A DNA stretch of 64,000 nt from Pseudomonadota bacterium (GTDB lineage Bacteria > Chloroflexota > UBA5177). This document shows, piece after piece, positions 8,427 to 17,737 of this stretch; within the stretch, counting starts at the first letter, position 1, and each line of letters starts with the position of its first letter. The notes below the pieces were generated by a model. It was not told the origin of the DNA and searched no databases. It worked only from the letters and a program-made list of their open reading frames with translations. Location of the stretch: contig JAJPIP010000095.1 of the NCBI GenBank assembly GCA_021324655.1, positions 56,969 to 120,968 on the forward strand, given 5' to 3'. The position numbers and the translations under genes are program-made.

Positions 8427-9893
8427 TTGGCTAAACATCGTATCGTCCGCAACTTACTGATTCTGGTGAGCGGGCAGATCATTACGTGGACGATCAGCAT
8501 TGCTCATCTCGTCCTGATGAGCCGGTACCTCGGGCCAGTCCGACTCGGCGAGTTTGTGCTGGCGGCGGCCATCACAATGGTGCTGGGACTGATTGCCGGG
8601 CTCGGGATGGAGACGTACATCGTTCGCGCCGTCGCGCGAGAGCCGGCACGCAGCGACACGCTGGTCAGCGCCGCGGTTGTGGCCCGCGGGGGCTTGCTCC
8701 TCCTCGTGCCGGTATGCGTGTTCGTGTATGCGACGCTCGCCCATCTGAATGCGACGACGGCCGATGCTGCATACATCATGTCGGTCGGCATCGGCTTCCA
8801 GCAGTTGAGCGGTCTCTTTATCGCCACCTTCCAGGGGCACGAGCGCATGGCGTATTCCTCCATCAATAACGTGGTGACCAATCTCTCACAGCTCGGTCTG
8901 ACGCTTCTCGCCATTCTGATCAACGGCGGTGTCATCGCCTTCGCCATTAACAACACCCTCATCGCTGCAGCGGTGTTCGCGCTCAATGTCCGCTGGTCTC
9001 GCCCGTTCTTTCATCTCACAGTCCGTATTAAGTGGCGTGACATAACGGAGTTGCTGCGTGGATCTCTGGCTTTTTCCGCCGGGAACCTCTTCCAGACGTT
9101 TTACACGAGCATCGACTCGGTCATTCTCGGGTTGCTGGGTGGCAGTGCGCCGGTCGCCTACTACGGCGCCGGCTCTCGACTGCTGACGGTCCCGATGGCC
9201 ATTCCCTTCATTGCCGGGCAGGTCACCCTGCCGTTGCTGTCTCGTCTTGGTATCGATCCGGGACGAGATTTCGAGCAAGCCTCCCGCAAGACGATCTCAC
9301 TGCTGATCGTCACATCGGTGCCGCTTGTCGTGGCCATCATCACATTCTCGTCGCACGCGATCTCCCTCATATTCGGTGCGCGCTTCGACGCGGCGGTTCC
9401 GGCGCTCATGGCTCTCGCGTGCTCAGTTCCGTTCACTTTTATCGATATGCAGTTCTATCAGGTGCTGGCCGCTCGGGACCGCGAAGTGATGTGGAGCATT
9501 GTGATGGGTGTCAGCTGCGTGCTGAATCCGCTCATCAATCTGGCGCTGATCCCCTTCGCCACCTATCAGTGGCACAATCCTGCGATTGGCGCGGCGCTCT
9601 CGTTGACGGTCACCGAGGGGCTCATGGCAATCTACGGTGCATACCTCCTGCGCTCGGTCGTCTTCCACGCGACTGTCGCCCGCACCCTGGCCGGCACCTT
9701 GATTGGGGGATTCTTGCAGGGGGCTCTGCTGCATCTGCTTGGCCCATTGCCTCTGCTCCCGTCACTCATCGCTGAATTAGCGGCCGGCCTGGTGTACGTG
9801 GTAGCTGTTCTCGCCTTGGGAGCTCTCCCCTGGACGGATGTCAGATATCTTCTCGACGTCGCGCTTCGGCGTCCCAGACGCGCAACGGTCTAG
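8427..9893 (+). CDS. Wzx-type polysaccharide flippase
   Basis: A 488-residue polytopic protein of the MOP/oligosaccharide flippase superfamily. Twelve or more hydrophobic helices are evident, with the characteristic N-terminal segment LLILVSGQIITWTISIAHLVLMSRYLGPVRLGEF shortened here to its key residues LVSGQ and SRYLGP, and a central GSAPVAYYGAGSRLL loop. It would move the lipid-linked repeat unit across the membrane before Wzy polymerization. The start is a TTG at 8427 after GGGAAAGA; the next in-frame ATG would remove the first helix. It is divergent from the GT2 at 7338-8246 and convergent with the GH39-like gene that follows. Confidence 0.9.
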   Translation: MAKHRIVRNLLILVSGQIITWTISIAHLVLMSRYLGPVRLGEFVLAAAITMVLGLIAGLGMETYIVRAVAREPARSDTLVSAAVVARGGLLLLVPVCVFVYATLAHLNATTADAAYIMSVGIGFQQLSGLFIATFQGHERMAYSSINNVVTNLSQLGLTLLAILINGGVIAFAINNTLIAAAVFALNVRWSRPFFHLTVRIKWRDITELLRGSLAFSAGNLFQTFYTSIDSVILGLLGGSAPVAYYGAGSRLLTVPMAIPFIAGQVTLPLLSRLGIDPGRDFEQASRKTISLLIVTSVPLVVAIITFSSHAISLIFGARFDAAVPALMALACSVPFTFIDMQFYQVLAARDREVMWSIVMGVSCVLNPLINLALIPFATYQWHNPAIGAALSLTVTEGLMAIYGAYLLRSVVFHATVARTLAGTLIGGFLQGALLHLLGPLPLLPSLIAELAAGLVYVVAVLALGALPWTDVRYLLDVALRRPRRATV

Positions 9894-9904
9894 CGGGCCG
9901 CGGG

Positions 9905-11041
9905 TTAGCCCCGACTGCCGAGGTGAGCGACGATCTTGCGCATCTCGTAGTAGCCGTTCTTTAGAGTCGTGTCGTCCCAGGTCACGAGGCCCCAGTACGC
10001 CTTCTTGACTATGCGCGGCGGACAGCAAGACATCGCCATGTCGTCGCGGATCGTGTACCAGGCGGCTTCGGCGTAGCTGTCCGCACTGAGGAGCACGGTT
10101 CTCATCGCGGCGATGTGGCCGCTATCGGATAGAGTGGGGGAGGTCTCGCGATAACCATATTCACCAATCCAGACGGGCTTGGAGGGCTGTCCATGGGCCG
10201 ACAGAACGTGGTGCACGGTGTCAACGTCACTCTGGACGCCGTTCGGGCTCAGGACGTTGATGTACTCATGGACTCCGGCAATGTCGAATGACTTACCGCC
10301 TCCGTCGCTGTACACGTCGCTCAGGAAAGTGCCATCGGCATAATACGGCGCCCCCAGTAAAACCTTCGCCGACGAGTCGGCCGCTTTCACGGCCCGGTAG
10401 CCCGGCACGAGGATCCTGGTGACGTAGTTCTTATCTCCGTCGAGCCAGTAATTGCCGCTGTCCGGCTCGTCCCACAGTTCCCAGTAATGGATGCTGTTCT
10501 TGTACCTCCCCACGACGGCGGTCAAGAACGACGTCCACGCCGACACGTGGGTCGGGGCGACGTAAGGGCTGGGCGCCGCCCAGGCCGGGGTATAGTCCAG
10601 GACCGGCTGCAGCTGCAGCCCCAGTTTGTCGGCCAGCAGAACGATCGAGTCCGTGCGCGACCAGTCATAGTGACCCTTCTGCGGTTCGAGGAGGGGCCAG
10701 GCAAATTCGAGTCGAAGGAATCCGACGTGGAGCCCGGCCATCAATGTCATTTCACGTCGGATCATCGCCGTCGGGTTGGGATGCGTGCAGTTAGGCGGCT
10801 GACACCACCAACCATCCGGATTGGGACCGCGGTACACGGCGGGTCGCATCGCCGGCTCCGCGTTCATTCCCGCGACGTTCTTGATCACGGCTGAGGTCAC
10901 GGGGAATCCCGACGTGACCCTGGGTGTCGCGGTCGGAGCTATGACTACTCGATGATGGTGGACCCTCAGCACCGAGGCCACGACACCCGCGACCACGACC
11001 ACCAGCACGGCGAGCCCCAGGAGAATTGCGACGCGTCGCAT
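9905..11041 (-). CDS. Membrane-anchored GH39-like glycosidase
   Basis: A 378-residue protein with one N-terminal membrane anchor (ILLGLAVLVVVVAGVVASVL) and an extracellular clan GH-A catalytic domain. The acid/base motif is HYWELWDEPDSG and the nucleophile motif is PVWIGEYG. The usual Asn before the acid/base Glu is Asp here. Like its paralogues it opens with a cysteine-containing WWCQPPNC segment and has a second Cys pair, MSCCPP, near the end, suggesting extracytoplasmic disulfides. An in-frame GTG at 11056 is an alternative start. It lies at the 3' end of a minus-strand run of GT9, large secreted protein and methyltransferase genes, so it probably acts on the same polymer. Confidence 0.85.
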   Translation of the reverse strand: MRRVAILLGLAVLVVVVAGVVASVLRVHHHRVVIAPTATPRVTSGFPVTSAVIKNVAGMNAEPAMRPAVYRGPNPDGWWCQPPNCTHPNPTAMIRREMTLMAGLHVGFLRLEFAWPLLEPQKGHYDWSRTDSIVLLADKLGLQLQPVLDYTPAWAAPSPYVAPTHVSAWTSFLTAVVGRYKNSIHYWELWDEPDSGNYWLDGDKNYVTRILVPGYRAVKAADSSAKVLLGAPYYADGTFLSDVYSDGGGKSFDIAGVHEYINVLSPNGVQSDVDTVHHVLSAHGQPSKPVWIGEYGYRETSPTLSDSGHIAAMRTVLLSADSYAEAAWYTIRDDMAMSCCPPRIVKKAYWGLVTWDDTTLKNGYYEMRKIVAHLGSRG

Positions 11042-11113
11042 GCCGGAGAGTATCACGGCAATTCATCCCGGTGCATCACCGGAGGTGGGGCATGCACGCG
11101 CACGTGCACGTTA

Positions 11114-11965
11114 TCAGGACAAGAGTTTCGGACCGGATCGAGTTCCGGAGACGGCGTAGGACTCGGAAAACACGAGAGCGGCAGGAGCCAGGGCCGCAGG
11201 AAGCCGATCGGCGAGCTCCCACGCACGCTCGAAGATGCGGAGAGCGGCGGGCTCGAGGGCCGAAGGAACCAGCGGATACTGCTTGGTGCCGCGCATGAAA
11301 ATCGGCAGTCCGTAGATGACCGGGCGAATTCGTACGTCGGTGAAACCCTGCTCTTTGAAGACTCTGGCAAGTTCGGTTGGCGGCAGGTAGCGCTGCCAGA
11401 ACGGATGGCTCTCCGGCTCCGGTTGGCCAAGAATCCGACGCTGCACGCGCCGAATCGGCCGTGCGACGGCAAGGTTTCGCCCTGTACCCCGGTAGACGGA
11501 AATCGGCGTCTTGGTGATGATGACGCCGCGTCCGCCGGGTTTCACGGCTCGCACCAGGCGGCTTACCACCGGGCGCCAATCCTCCAGATATTCCACCACG
11601 CGGACACTGAACACGGCATCGAACGCCTGCGCCGGCTCGTACTGAGCCGCGTCGGTATGGATGTACTCGACATTGGCAGCATCGACGTACGGCCGAGCCC
11701 GAGCGATCATCTCATCGGAGATGTCAAGGGCGACCAGACTGTTGACCAAAGGGGCGACTTCCTTTGTCCATGTGCCGGGTCCGCATCCGACCTCGAGCAT
11801 CGACGCGGTCGGTCGCGGCGACAACTCCTCGAGAAGAACACGTCGGGTGAGATCGTACTCAAACCGCGTCAGTCGTGTCTTGAACCAGCGCATCTGCTGG
11901 TAATACGTCGAGGCGTCGTCAAAGATTCGCTTGTTGAAGCCATGTGCCAGGATCGGCGTACCCAT
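11114..11965 (-). CDS. Class I SAM-dependent methyltransferase
   Basis: A 283-residue methyltransferase with motif I MLEVGCGPGTWT, acidic residue in VALDISDEMI, and the post-motif VKPGGRGVIITKTP. It would methylate a sugar or lipid-linked intermediate in the cytoplasm; the acceptor cannot be read from the sequence. AGAGGGGAACACG before the ATG at 11965 is a good ribosome site, only 14 bases after the stop of the upstream secreted protein gene, which points to one transcript with the GT9 and that protein. The C-terminal 80 residues, rich in Ala and Leu, extend past the methyltransferase core. Confidence 0.87.
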   Translation of the reverse strand: MGTPILAHGFNKRIFDDASTYYQQMRWFKTRLTRFEYDLTRRVLLEELSPRPTASMLEVGCGPGTWTKEVAPLVNSLVALDISDEMIARARPYVDAANVEYIHTDAAQYEPAQAFDAVFSVRVVEYLEDWRPVVSRLVRAVKPGGRGVIITKTPISVYRGTGRNLAVARPIRRVQRRILGQPEPESHPFWQRYLPPTELARVFKEQGFTDVRIRPVIYGLPIFMRGTKQYPLVPSALEPAALRIFERAWELADRLPAALAPAALVFSESYAVSGTRSGPKLLS

Positions 11966-11979
11966 CGTGTTCCCCTCTG

Positions 11980-14900
11980 TTACAGTGTGATATTTGTGGT
12001 CGTGGAGCTGCCGGCGGTGACCGTGGCGTTAGCCGTTCCATTCGGATAGCCGGTAGCCGACGCGGTAACGGTGTATGTGCCCGCGGATTCGGGCAGATTG
12101 TATTGTCCGGCGGCATTTGTGGTTGTGGTCACGCCGCCCGCGGTTACAGCCGCGCCGGCGATCGGACTGCCGGTACCGTCCGTCACGGTTCCCGTGATGG
12201 ACGTCAGAGACTTGACCATGAAGTTTTGCCAGTACACGTAGGCGTAGGTGGTCCGAACGCCGCCCATGGCGCCGGCATTGAGAATGGACTGCGTTGCCGT
12301 CACTTGCCAGCCAGGCTCATTGGACGATGCCGGCCAGACTTTTCCACTGACTTTATTGCCGACCACGTCCAGCTTCGCCTGGTAGAGGACGTTGGGCTGG
12401 AAGGCAGCCACCGAGACCGTTCCACTGACCTGAGTCCAGTTTTCGTTGTTGTTGACCCAGAGAGTAAGTGTGTTGTTGGTGACGTTGATGGCGAAGTCAA
12501 TGAAGTGGTGCGCGTCGCTGATACGGGCCAGCAGTCGCGGGCCGTGCAGATAACTGTCCTGCCCCACGGCTGTGTACATGAACTGTGCCGTCACTTCCTG
12601 GTCTGGGTAATTGGCTCCCATCCAGTTGTCGAGGTCCGTTTGGCCTGTGTAGGTGTCAACGTATCCCTGCTGAGTCGCGATGCTCTCGCTGCCGAGCGGA
12701 TACACGTTGAAGTCGGCATTCCATACATTACCGTCTGACGCCGTGCCCCAACCCGGCTGGTTGTACCGGCTGTACAGATCCATCGATGTGCCGAGTGGTA
12801 CCGCAACCAATGCCACGGAGGCTGTCGACGAGGTCCCGCTTCCAACCGCGATCCCTCCGACGAAGGAACTGTTGTAACCGGTGGCCGTCGCCGTCACGTT
12901 GTAGGTGTTGGCGGGGACGTTGGCGATCGTGTAGTTCCCGAACATGTCCGTCGTGGCGCTACAGGACGCGTTATCGAGGGTTACTTGCGCGTTTGCGATA
13001 CCCATGCCGGTGGACGCGTCGGTAATTGTCCCCGTGATGGTGCCCGACCCGTTGGATGCCGAGCACGTCGGCACTGGAGTCGCAGTAGCCGTCGGCGATA
13101 GCGTCGGTGATGGCGTCATCGTGGAAGTGGGTGACGGGGTGGGCGAAGGGGTCGCGGTCGGACCGGTCGTCGTAGCGGTGGCAGATGGGGTTGGCGTCGG
13201 TAAGGTCGAGGGCGAGCCGTTCGACGTCACGCTGACGTTGTCATACTCCGGGGTACCACTGGTCCGGAGACTGATGCCTCCGCTACTCAGGCTTCCATCA
13301 CTCGCCGATGCCAGCGTCGTACTATTCACGGCGGCGCTGATCTTGCTGCCGTTGAAACTCAGTTGAACGGTGTACCACGTGCTCGTGTTGTAAGTAAATG
13401 AACCCGACGCGAGAGTGGTCCACGTCCCGCTGACTCTTTTCCCGAGGAACCACTGGTTTCCGTTCTTGAAGAGTAGCGCGTAATTGTCGTTGGCATCCTG
13501 CCAGCGGCCGGTTAGCGACCAGTTGGTTGTCGATGGGCCGCCCGGCTTGACCTGAGCCGAAACGGTGTAGTCTGTCCAGCTCGATCCGCCGACCTGCAGT
13601 TCCTTCACCGTCGACGTATTGGTGTCGCTCTGTCCGACGACCTGAGTGCCGTCCTGTAGCACCGTCCAGGTTCCTCCAAGGACGGTCCATCCGGCGGGTG
13701 GACTACCCACCGTGTCGGCCTCGAAATCATCCGAGAACATCGTGTTAGTCGGTGTCGCCGTCGCAATAGGTGTCGTGGTTGGCTGCGATGTTTGGGTCGC
13801 AGTGGGAGACGGGCCTGTCGTCGCTGTGGCTGTAGCCGTGGAGGTCGCTCCGACGGTTGCGGTGGCTGTCGCCGAGGAGGTTGGTGTTGGCGTTGCGGTG
13901 GCTGTCGGGGTGGAGGTGGGAGTGGGTGTGGCCGAGACCGTTGATGTCGCCGTCACGTTGTCGTAGTTCGACGTGCCACTCGTCGCCAGGGCAATGGAAC
14001 CGGAGCTGAAGCTGCTGTCCGTCGCCGATCCGACCGTGGTGCCGTTGATGGCGGCACTGATCCTGGTGCCGCTAAAGGCGAGCTGGACGGTGTACCACGT
14101 GCTGGTGTTGTAGGTGAAAGTACCGGACGTGAGTGTCGTCCATGTCCCGCCGACCTTTTTCCCGAGAAACCACTGGTTTCCGTTCTTAAACAGAAGGTCG
14201 TACTGATTGTTGGCGTCTTGAAAGCGTCCGGCGAGGGACCAGTTCGTGGTGAACGCGCCGCCGGGCTTAACCTGGGCAGAAACCGTGTAATCCGTCCAGC
14301 TTGACGAGCCGGCGGAGAGCCACTTTTCGATCGACGTGTTGGTGTCCGTCTGCCCGACGACCTGAGTCCCGTTCTGCGAGGTACTGTCCTGTTGCACGGT
14401 CCACGTCCCGGCGACGACTGTCCAGCCGGCAGGAGCACTGCCGACCGCGTCGGCCTCAAAGTTGTCTGAGAACAAGGTGACCGTGGCGGCACTGGTGGGA
14501 AGCGAGCTACTCAGGAGGGTCATGACGACAACTGCAGATACCACCCCGCCGGCCAGCCGCAGGGACGGTGGAGAAGGTATGAAACGCGTGACCGCAAGCA
14601 GGAGGAAGAGCGTCAGCAGGACGAGAGCGACCGGTAGGCCTGCTCGGCGAAGTGTTCCCAGGGACTGGAACGATTGAGGGGGCCCTGATGTGTGCGAGAG
14701 CGCCGGAGTCACCGGGCCTCCGGTGACCATGAAGCGAGCCGCCGAGGTGTGGTCGATGTCGAACGTGCCCCCAAGGCCCAGCACCGTCGCGCGAATCTCA
14801 TGGACGCCCGGCGTCACGGCAAATGTCTCTTGAGGAGGGCCTCCCGAATCGCCACCCAGGGCAACCGTAAAGTGACTGGGAATCTGCGCCATCAACTGCC

Positions 14901-15222
14901 ATTGGCCGGCCGAATCGACGACCGTGCGGCCAAGAATGGCGGGATATCCATGCCCGGGAGCTCCCATCAACGCCACGACGACGGTGCGATTTGCGGGCCA
15001 TTGCCCACTGGACGAGATGGTTATTGAACTTCCTATCGGTCCGCTTGCCAGCGAAACGGCCATGCCGGGACGAGGCGCGCCACCGGCAGCATTGGCGCCG
15101 GCAGCCCAGACGGTCGCCAGAATAAGGGCAAATAGGAGAGCCGAGATCGCCCCTGCCGTGCGCCGTGCGGTTTCGAATCTGCTTCGCTCAGCAGTACTGG
15201 CTGCGGACTGGAGAGTATGCAC
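11980..15222 (-). CDS. Large secreted multidomain protein with two LamG-like and CarboxypepD-like domains
   Basis: About 1080 residues. In order: a signal peptide (ISALLFALILATVWAAGANA), a beta-rich domain with SGQWPANRTVVVALMG, two adjacent hydrophobic stretches (PVALVLLTLFLLLAVTRF and AGGVVSAVVVMTLLSSSL), two copies of a concanavalin-like module opening with LFSDNFEAD...PAGWTV, each followed by a Thr/Pro linker, then a CarboxypepD-type beta domain (GTITGTITDASTGMGIANA), a further beta domain, and a second CarboxypepD-type domain at the end. No catalytic motif is recognised, so it may be a matrix or sugar-binding protein. The GTG start at 15222 overlaps the TAG stop of the GT9 gene and follows GGGAGCGG, implying translational coupling. 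The internal hydrophobic pair suggests a fusion of two secreted proteins. Confidence 0.8.
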   Translation of the reverse strand: MHTLQSAASTAERSRFETARRTAGAISALLFALILATVWAAGANAAGGAPRPGMAVSLASGPIGSSITISSSGQWPANRTVVVALMGAPGHGYPAILGRTVVDSAGQWQLMAQIPSHFTVALGGDSGGPPQETFAVTPGVHEIRATVLGLGGTFDIDHTSAARFMVTGGPVTPALSHTSGPPQSFQSLGTLRRAGLPVALVLLTLFLLLAVTRFIPSPPSLRLAGGVVSAVVVMTLLSSSLPTSAATVTLFSDNFEADAVGSAPAGWTVVAGTWTVQQDSTSQNGTQVVGQTDTNTSIEKWLSAGSSSWTDYTVSAQVKPGGAFTTNWSLAGRFQDANNQYDLLFKNGNQWFLGKKVGGTWTTLTSGTFTYNTSTWYTVQLAFSGTRISAAINGTTVGSATDSSFSSGSIALATSGTSNYDNVTATSTVSATPTPTSTPTATATPTPTSSATATATVGATSTATATATTGPSPTATQTSQPTTTPIATATPTNTMFSDDFEADTVGSPPAGWTVLGGTWTVLQDGTQVVGQSDTNTSTVKELQVGGSSWTDYTVSAQVKPGGPSTTNWSLTGRWQDANDNYALLFKNGNQWFLGKRVSGTWTTLASGSFTYNTSTWYTVQLSFNGSKISAAVNSTTLASASDGSLSSGGISLRTSGTPEYDNVSVTSNGSPSTLPTPTPSATATTTGPTATPSPTPSPTSTMTPSPTLSPTATATPVPTCSASNGSGTITGTITDASTGMGIANAQVTLDNASCSATTDMFGNYTIANVPANTYNVTATATGYNSSFVGGIAVGSGTSSTASVALVAVPLGTSMDLYSRYNQPGWGTASDGNVWNADFNVYPLGSESIATQQGYVDTYTGQTDLDNWMGANYPDQEVTAQFMYTAVGQDSYLHGPRLLARISDAHHFIDFAINVTNNTLTLWVNNNENWTQVSGTVSVAAFQPNVLYQAKLDVVGNKVSGKVWPASSNEPGWQVTATQSILNAGAMGGVRTTYAYVYWQNFMVKSLTSITGTVTDGTGSPIAGAAVTAGGVTTTTNAAGQYNLPESAGTYTVTASATGYPNGTANATVTAGSSTTTNITL

Positions 15223-16364
15223 TATCCCGCTCCCATGCGGTCGCTGGACCACTGGTGTTGCGCACCGGCAGGCTCCAGGTAGTCGGATATAGCCCGGAGC
15301 ACATGCACCGGGAGAATGGGATCGAGGCCCGCCAGGGCCACGTGATCTTCTATCTGACACCCGCTCACTCGCCCCCAGATGCCGAGTGGGCACCAGGGGC
15401 CGGGCGGCTCGGTTGACTCTCGCACCACTGTCATAGGTTCGCCGACCTCCGGGGCTGTCCATGCCAGCGACTCGAGTCCGACAAGGTTGACAACGGGCGT
15501 GCCCGTGGCGAGGGCAACCTGCGAGGCCGCGCTATTGACGCACACCATGAGATCGCACCGGGCGACGAGGTCAAAAAAGGCCGGAAGACTCGTCCGGCCG
15601 GCAGCAATTACCGGGAAATGTCTCATGTGAGCCGCGATGTCGTCGGCCAGAGCCACCTCGTCGGCACTGCCCGTGATGACGATCTGGGCCCCGTATCGTT
15701 CGACGATAGCGTCCGCAACAGTTGCCCAGCGCTCGTTATGCCAGCGTTGACAGGCCCAGTGAGAACCGGGATGAAGCGCGACGACCGGGCGCGAGCCGTG
15801 CGGCATCACTCGGTCGACCTCAATTTTGGCGCTCACTGTGGGCCAGTAAGACAGATGGGGGTCGCGCACCGGCACGCCGATGGAGGCGAGCACCTGGCGG
15901 TTCTCCTCACGGAAAGAGATGGTTCCTCCGGCCGGCTCAGGAGCGTGCGTGAGCCACCGGGCCGGGAACCGCCCGCGCAGTCCCGCCCGATACCGAGCGC
16001 CCGTGACATACGCGAGGTACGAGAATGGCCACGATCCCGCGTGAAGCACCAGAACCAGATCGTACTTCCCGCGCAGCCGGAGACCCAGAAGCGTCATTGC
16101 CCATAGTTGCTCGACGCGAGCGAAACGTGTTCCTTTGTGGCGAAAATCGCGCATAACGCGGATCCCGTCGATGTGCGGACACGACGACCAGAACTCGGCC
16201 ACATCCGTGAGCACGAGCAGCTCGATGTTCGCGTCGCTATATGCGTTGCGTAAAGCAGCCAAACAGGGCCCGGCCGGAAGCGTGTCCGCAGTATGGCCGT
16301 ATGCCACGACCAGGATGCGCTGCACGTCTTGCAATTCGGTGCCAAGCACCGGCCCTTCCACCAT
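15222..16364 (-). CDS. Glycosyltransferase family 9 (heptosyltransferase-like)
   Basis: A 380-residue GT9-type GT-B enzyme. The N-terminal half begins ILVVAYGHTADTLPAGPCLAALR, and the donor-binding half contains VVALHPGSHWACQRWHNERWA, IVITGSADE and the MVCVNSAASQVALATGTPVVNLVG segment typical of ADP-heptose transferases (usually D-S-G-x-x-H; here VNSAASQ replaces it). It acts in the cytoplasm on a lipid-linked glycan; presence of a GmhA-like isomerase at 62987-63583 makes a heptose-type donor possible. Its stop overlaps the start of the next gene by one base. Upstream, the region to the divergent GT4 at 16541 holds two TGCA boxes. Confidence 0.87.
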   Translation of the reverse strand: MVEGPVLGTELQDVQRILVVAYGHTADTLPAGPCLAALRNAYSDANIELLVLTDVAEFWSSCPHIDGIRVMRDFRHKGTRFARVEQLWAMTLLGLRLRGKYDLVLVLHAGSWPFSYLAYVTGARYRAGLRGRFPARWLTHAPEPAGGTISFREENRQVLASIGVPVRDPHLSYWPTVSAKIEVDRVMPHGSRPVVALHPGSHWACQRWHNERWATVADAIVERYGAQIVITGSADEVALADDIAAHMRHFPVIAAGRTSLPAFFDLVARCDLMVCVNSAASQVALATGTPVVNLVGLESLAWTAPEVGEPMTVVRESTEPPGPWCPLGIWGRVSGCQIEDHVALAGLDPILPVHVLRAISDYLEPAGAQHQWSSDRMGAG

Positions 16365-16434
16365 GTCCTCCCACGTTCTCCACCACTCGAGCAGCTAAGC
16401 GCAGCATAGCTCTGCGCCCCTTATTGAGGTACTG

Positions 16435-16480
16435 TCAAATGCATCAGCGAACCCGATCGGACAGCGCAAGTGCATCTACC
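16435..16480. promoter_or_regulatory. Two TGCA boxes in the divergent GT9/GT4 promoter
   Basis: TCAAATGCATCAGC (16435-16448) and GCAAGTGCATCTACC (16466-16480) are two plus-orientation copies with TGCATC cores 31 bases apart, about three helical turns. They lie between two divergently transcribed glycosyltransferase genes. Confidence 0.6.
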
Positions 16481-16540
16481 CCCGCAGGCCTCAGAGCGAC
16501 ACAGTTGTGCGAGAACAACGCGGGCGCCGACTGAGGGTTC

Positions 16541-17737
16541 ATGGACATCTGCTTTATCTCGCAAGAGTATCCGTCTGAAGAAAACACCGGGGGCATTGCC
16601 ACGTACACGGCGAAGACGGCTGCCGCCTTGGCGGGCCTCGGCCATCGGGTGTGGGTGATCACGGAGTCGCAAGGATCCCATGGCACGGCCATCGTGGATG
16701 ACGTCACCGTGATCAGCATCGCTCGGCCTCCGCGCCCGCACTTGCTCACTCGTTCGGCCGCGGTGGCACGGACAATCGCCCATCTGCCCCGCGTCCCCGA
16801 TATCATTCAGGCCTGCGAGTACCGGGCCGAGGCCTGGGTGGCCGCCCTGGATCCCCGACTGCGGCGGCGTCTCATCACCAGGCTGGCCACGCCGAGCCGG
16901 CTCGTTTATGAGCTCGATGGAGAGACTCTCGGCCTACGGACCAACAGCATTGATCGGTTGGAGCGATTGCAGGCAGGGCGATCAATCGGAATTATCTCCC
17001 CGACGGAGGCCCTGGCGGACCGTGTCTCTGAGCGCTGGTCGATTCCGCGCTCGCGTATTACCGTCATCAGAACCGGCGTGGACTTTCGGGAGCGATACGC
17101 GAACACTGCCGAAGATCTGCCGGGATCACTGGCGGGACGAGAATACATCCTGTACTTCGGCCGTCTGGAAGAGCGAAAGGGCGTCCATGTGCTGGCGCAG
17201 GCGCTGCCGGAGGTATTGCGAGCACGTTCGGATCTGCATATCGCCTTTGTCGGTAATGACTGCGGGTACCGAGGGTATTCGATGCGCGAATACATCAGGT
17301 CACACAATCGGGCCTTTGAAGAGCGCATCCATTTCTTTGATCGCTGCGCTGCTCCTGCCCTGTATCCCATCATTAAAGGCTGCCTGTTCGCCGTCCTCCC
17401 GTCTTTATGGGAGAACCTGGCAAACACCTGCCTGGAAGCCCTTGACCTGGGGAAGCCGGTTATCGCGACCTCGGGGTGCGGGTTCGGCGAGGTGATCTCC
17501 GACGGATGTAACGGTTTGCTGGTACCTCCGAACAACGTGCCGGAGCTCGCGAAGGCCATGTCTCGGCTCGTTGCCGACCGGGTGCTGCTGGGCTGCTTAG
17601 GACGGGGCGCACGGCTCAGCATCGCCTCTTTCGCCCTCGACCGGACGACCGAGATACTTTTGGATTACTACCGTGATATTGCGGGTGGCGCATCGGAAAA
17701 GCCGCCACTGCGGGAAATTGTGGGAGAGCCTCGGTGA
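16541..17737 (+). CDS. Glycosyltransferase family 4
   Basis: A 398-residue GT-B enzyme. The N-terminal domain opens ICFISQEYPSEENTGGIATYTAKTAAAL and the C-terminal domain carries ILYFGRLEERKGVHVLAQALP and the retaining-GT4 motif AVLPSLWENLANTCLEALDLGKPVIAT, with the conserved E-x7-E-like arrangement. It would transfer a nucleotide-activated sugar with retention of configuration. The ATG at 16541 follows a short leader after the box-bearing promoter. Its stop codon overlaps the GTG of the methyltransferase at 17734, so the two and the following gene form an operon. Confidence 0.9.
   Translation: MDICFISQEYPSEENTGGIATYTAKTAAALAGLGHRVWVITESQGSHGTAIVDDVTVISIARPPRPHLLTRSAAVARTIAHLPRVPDIIQACEYRAEAWVAALDPRLRRRLITRLATPSRLVYELDGETLGLRTNSIDRLERLQAGRSIGIISPTEALADRVSERWSIPRSRITVIRTGVDFRERYANTAEDLPGSLAGREYILYFGRLEERKGVHVLAQALPEVLRARSDLHIAFVGNDCGYRGYSMREYIRSHNRAFEERIHFFDRCAAPALYPIIKGCLFAVLPSLWENLANTCLEALDLGKPVIATSGCGFGEVISDGCNGLLVPPNNVPELAKAMSRLVADRVLLGCLGRGARLSIASFALDRTTEILLDYYRDIAGGASEKPPLREIVGEPR

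Noticed and set aside
13080..13960. Repetitive GTCGGCGT-type stretches that look like tandem repeats or CRISPR
   Set aside because: They are the coding sequence of Thr/Pro linkers on the minus strand; spacing is irregular and there are no distinct spacers.
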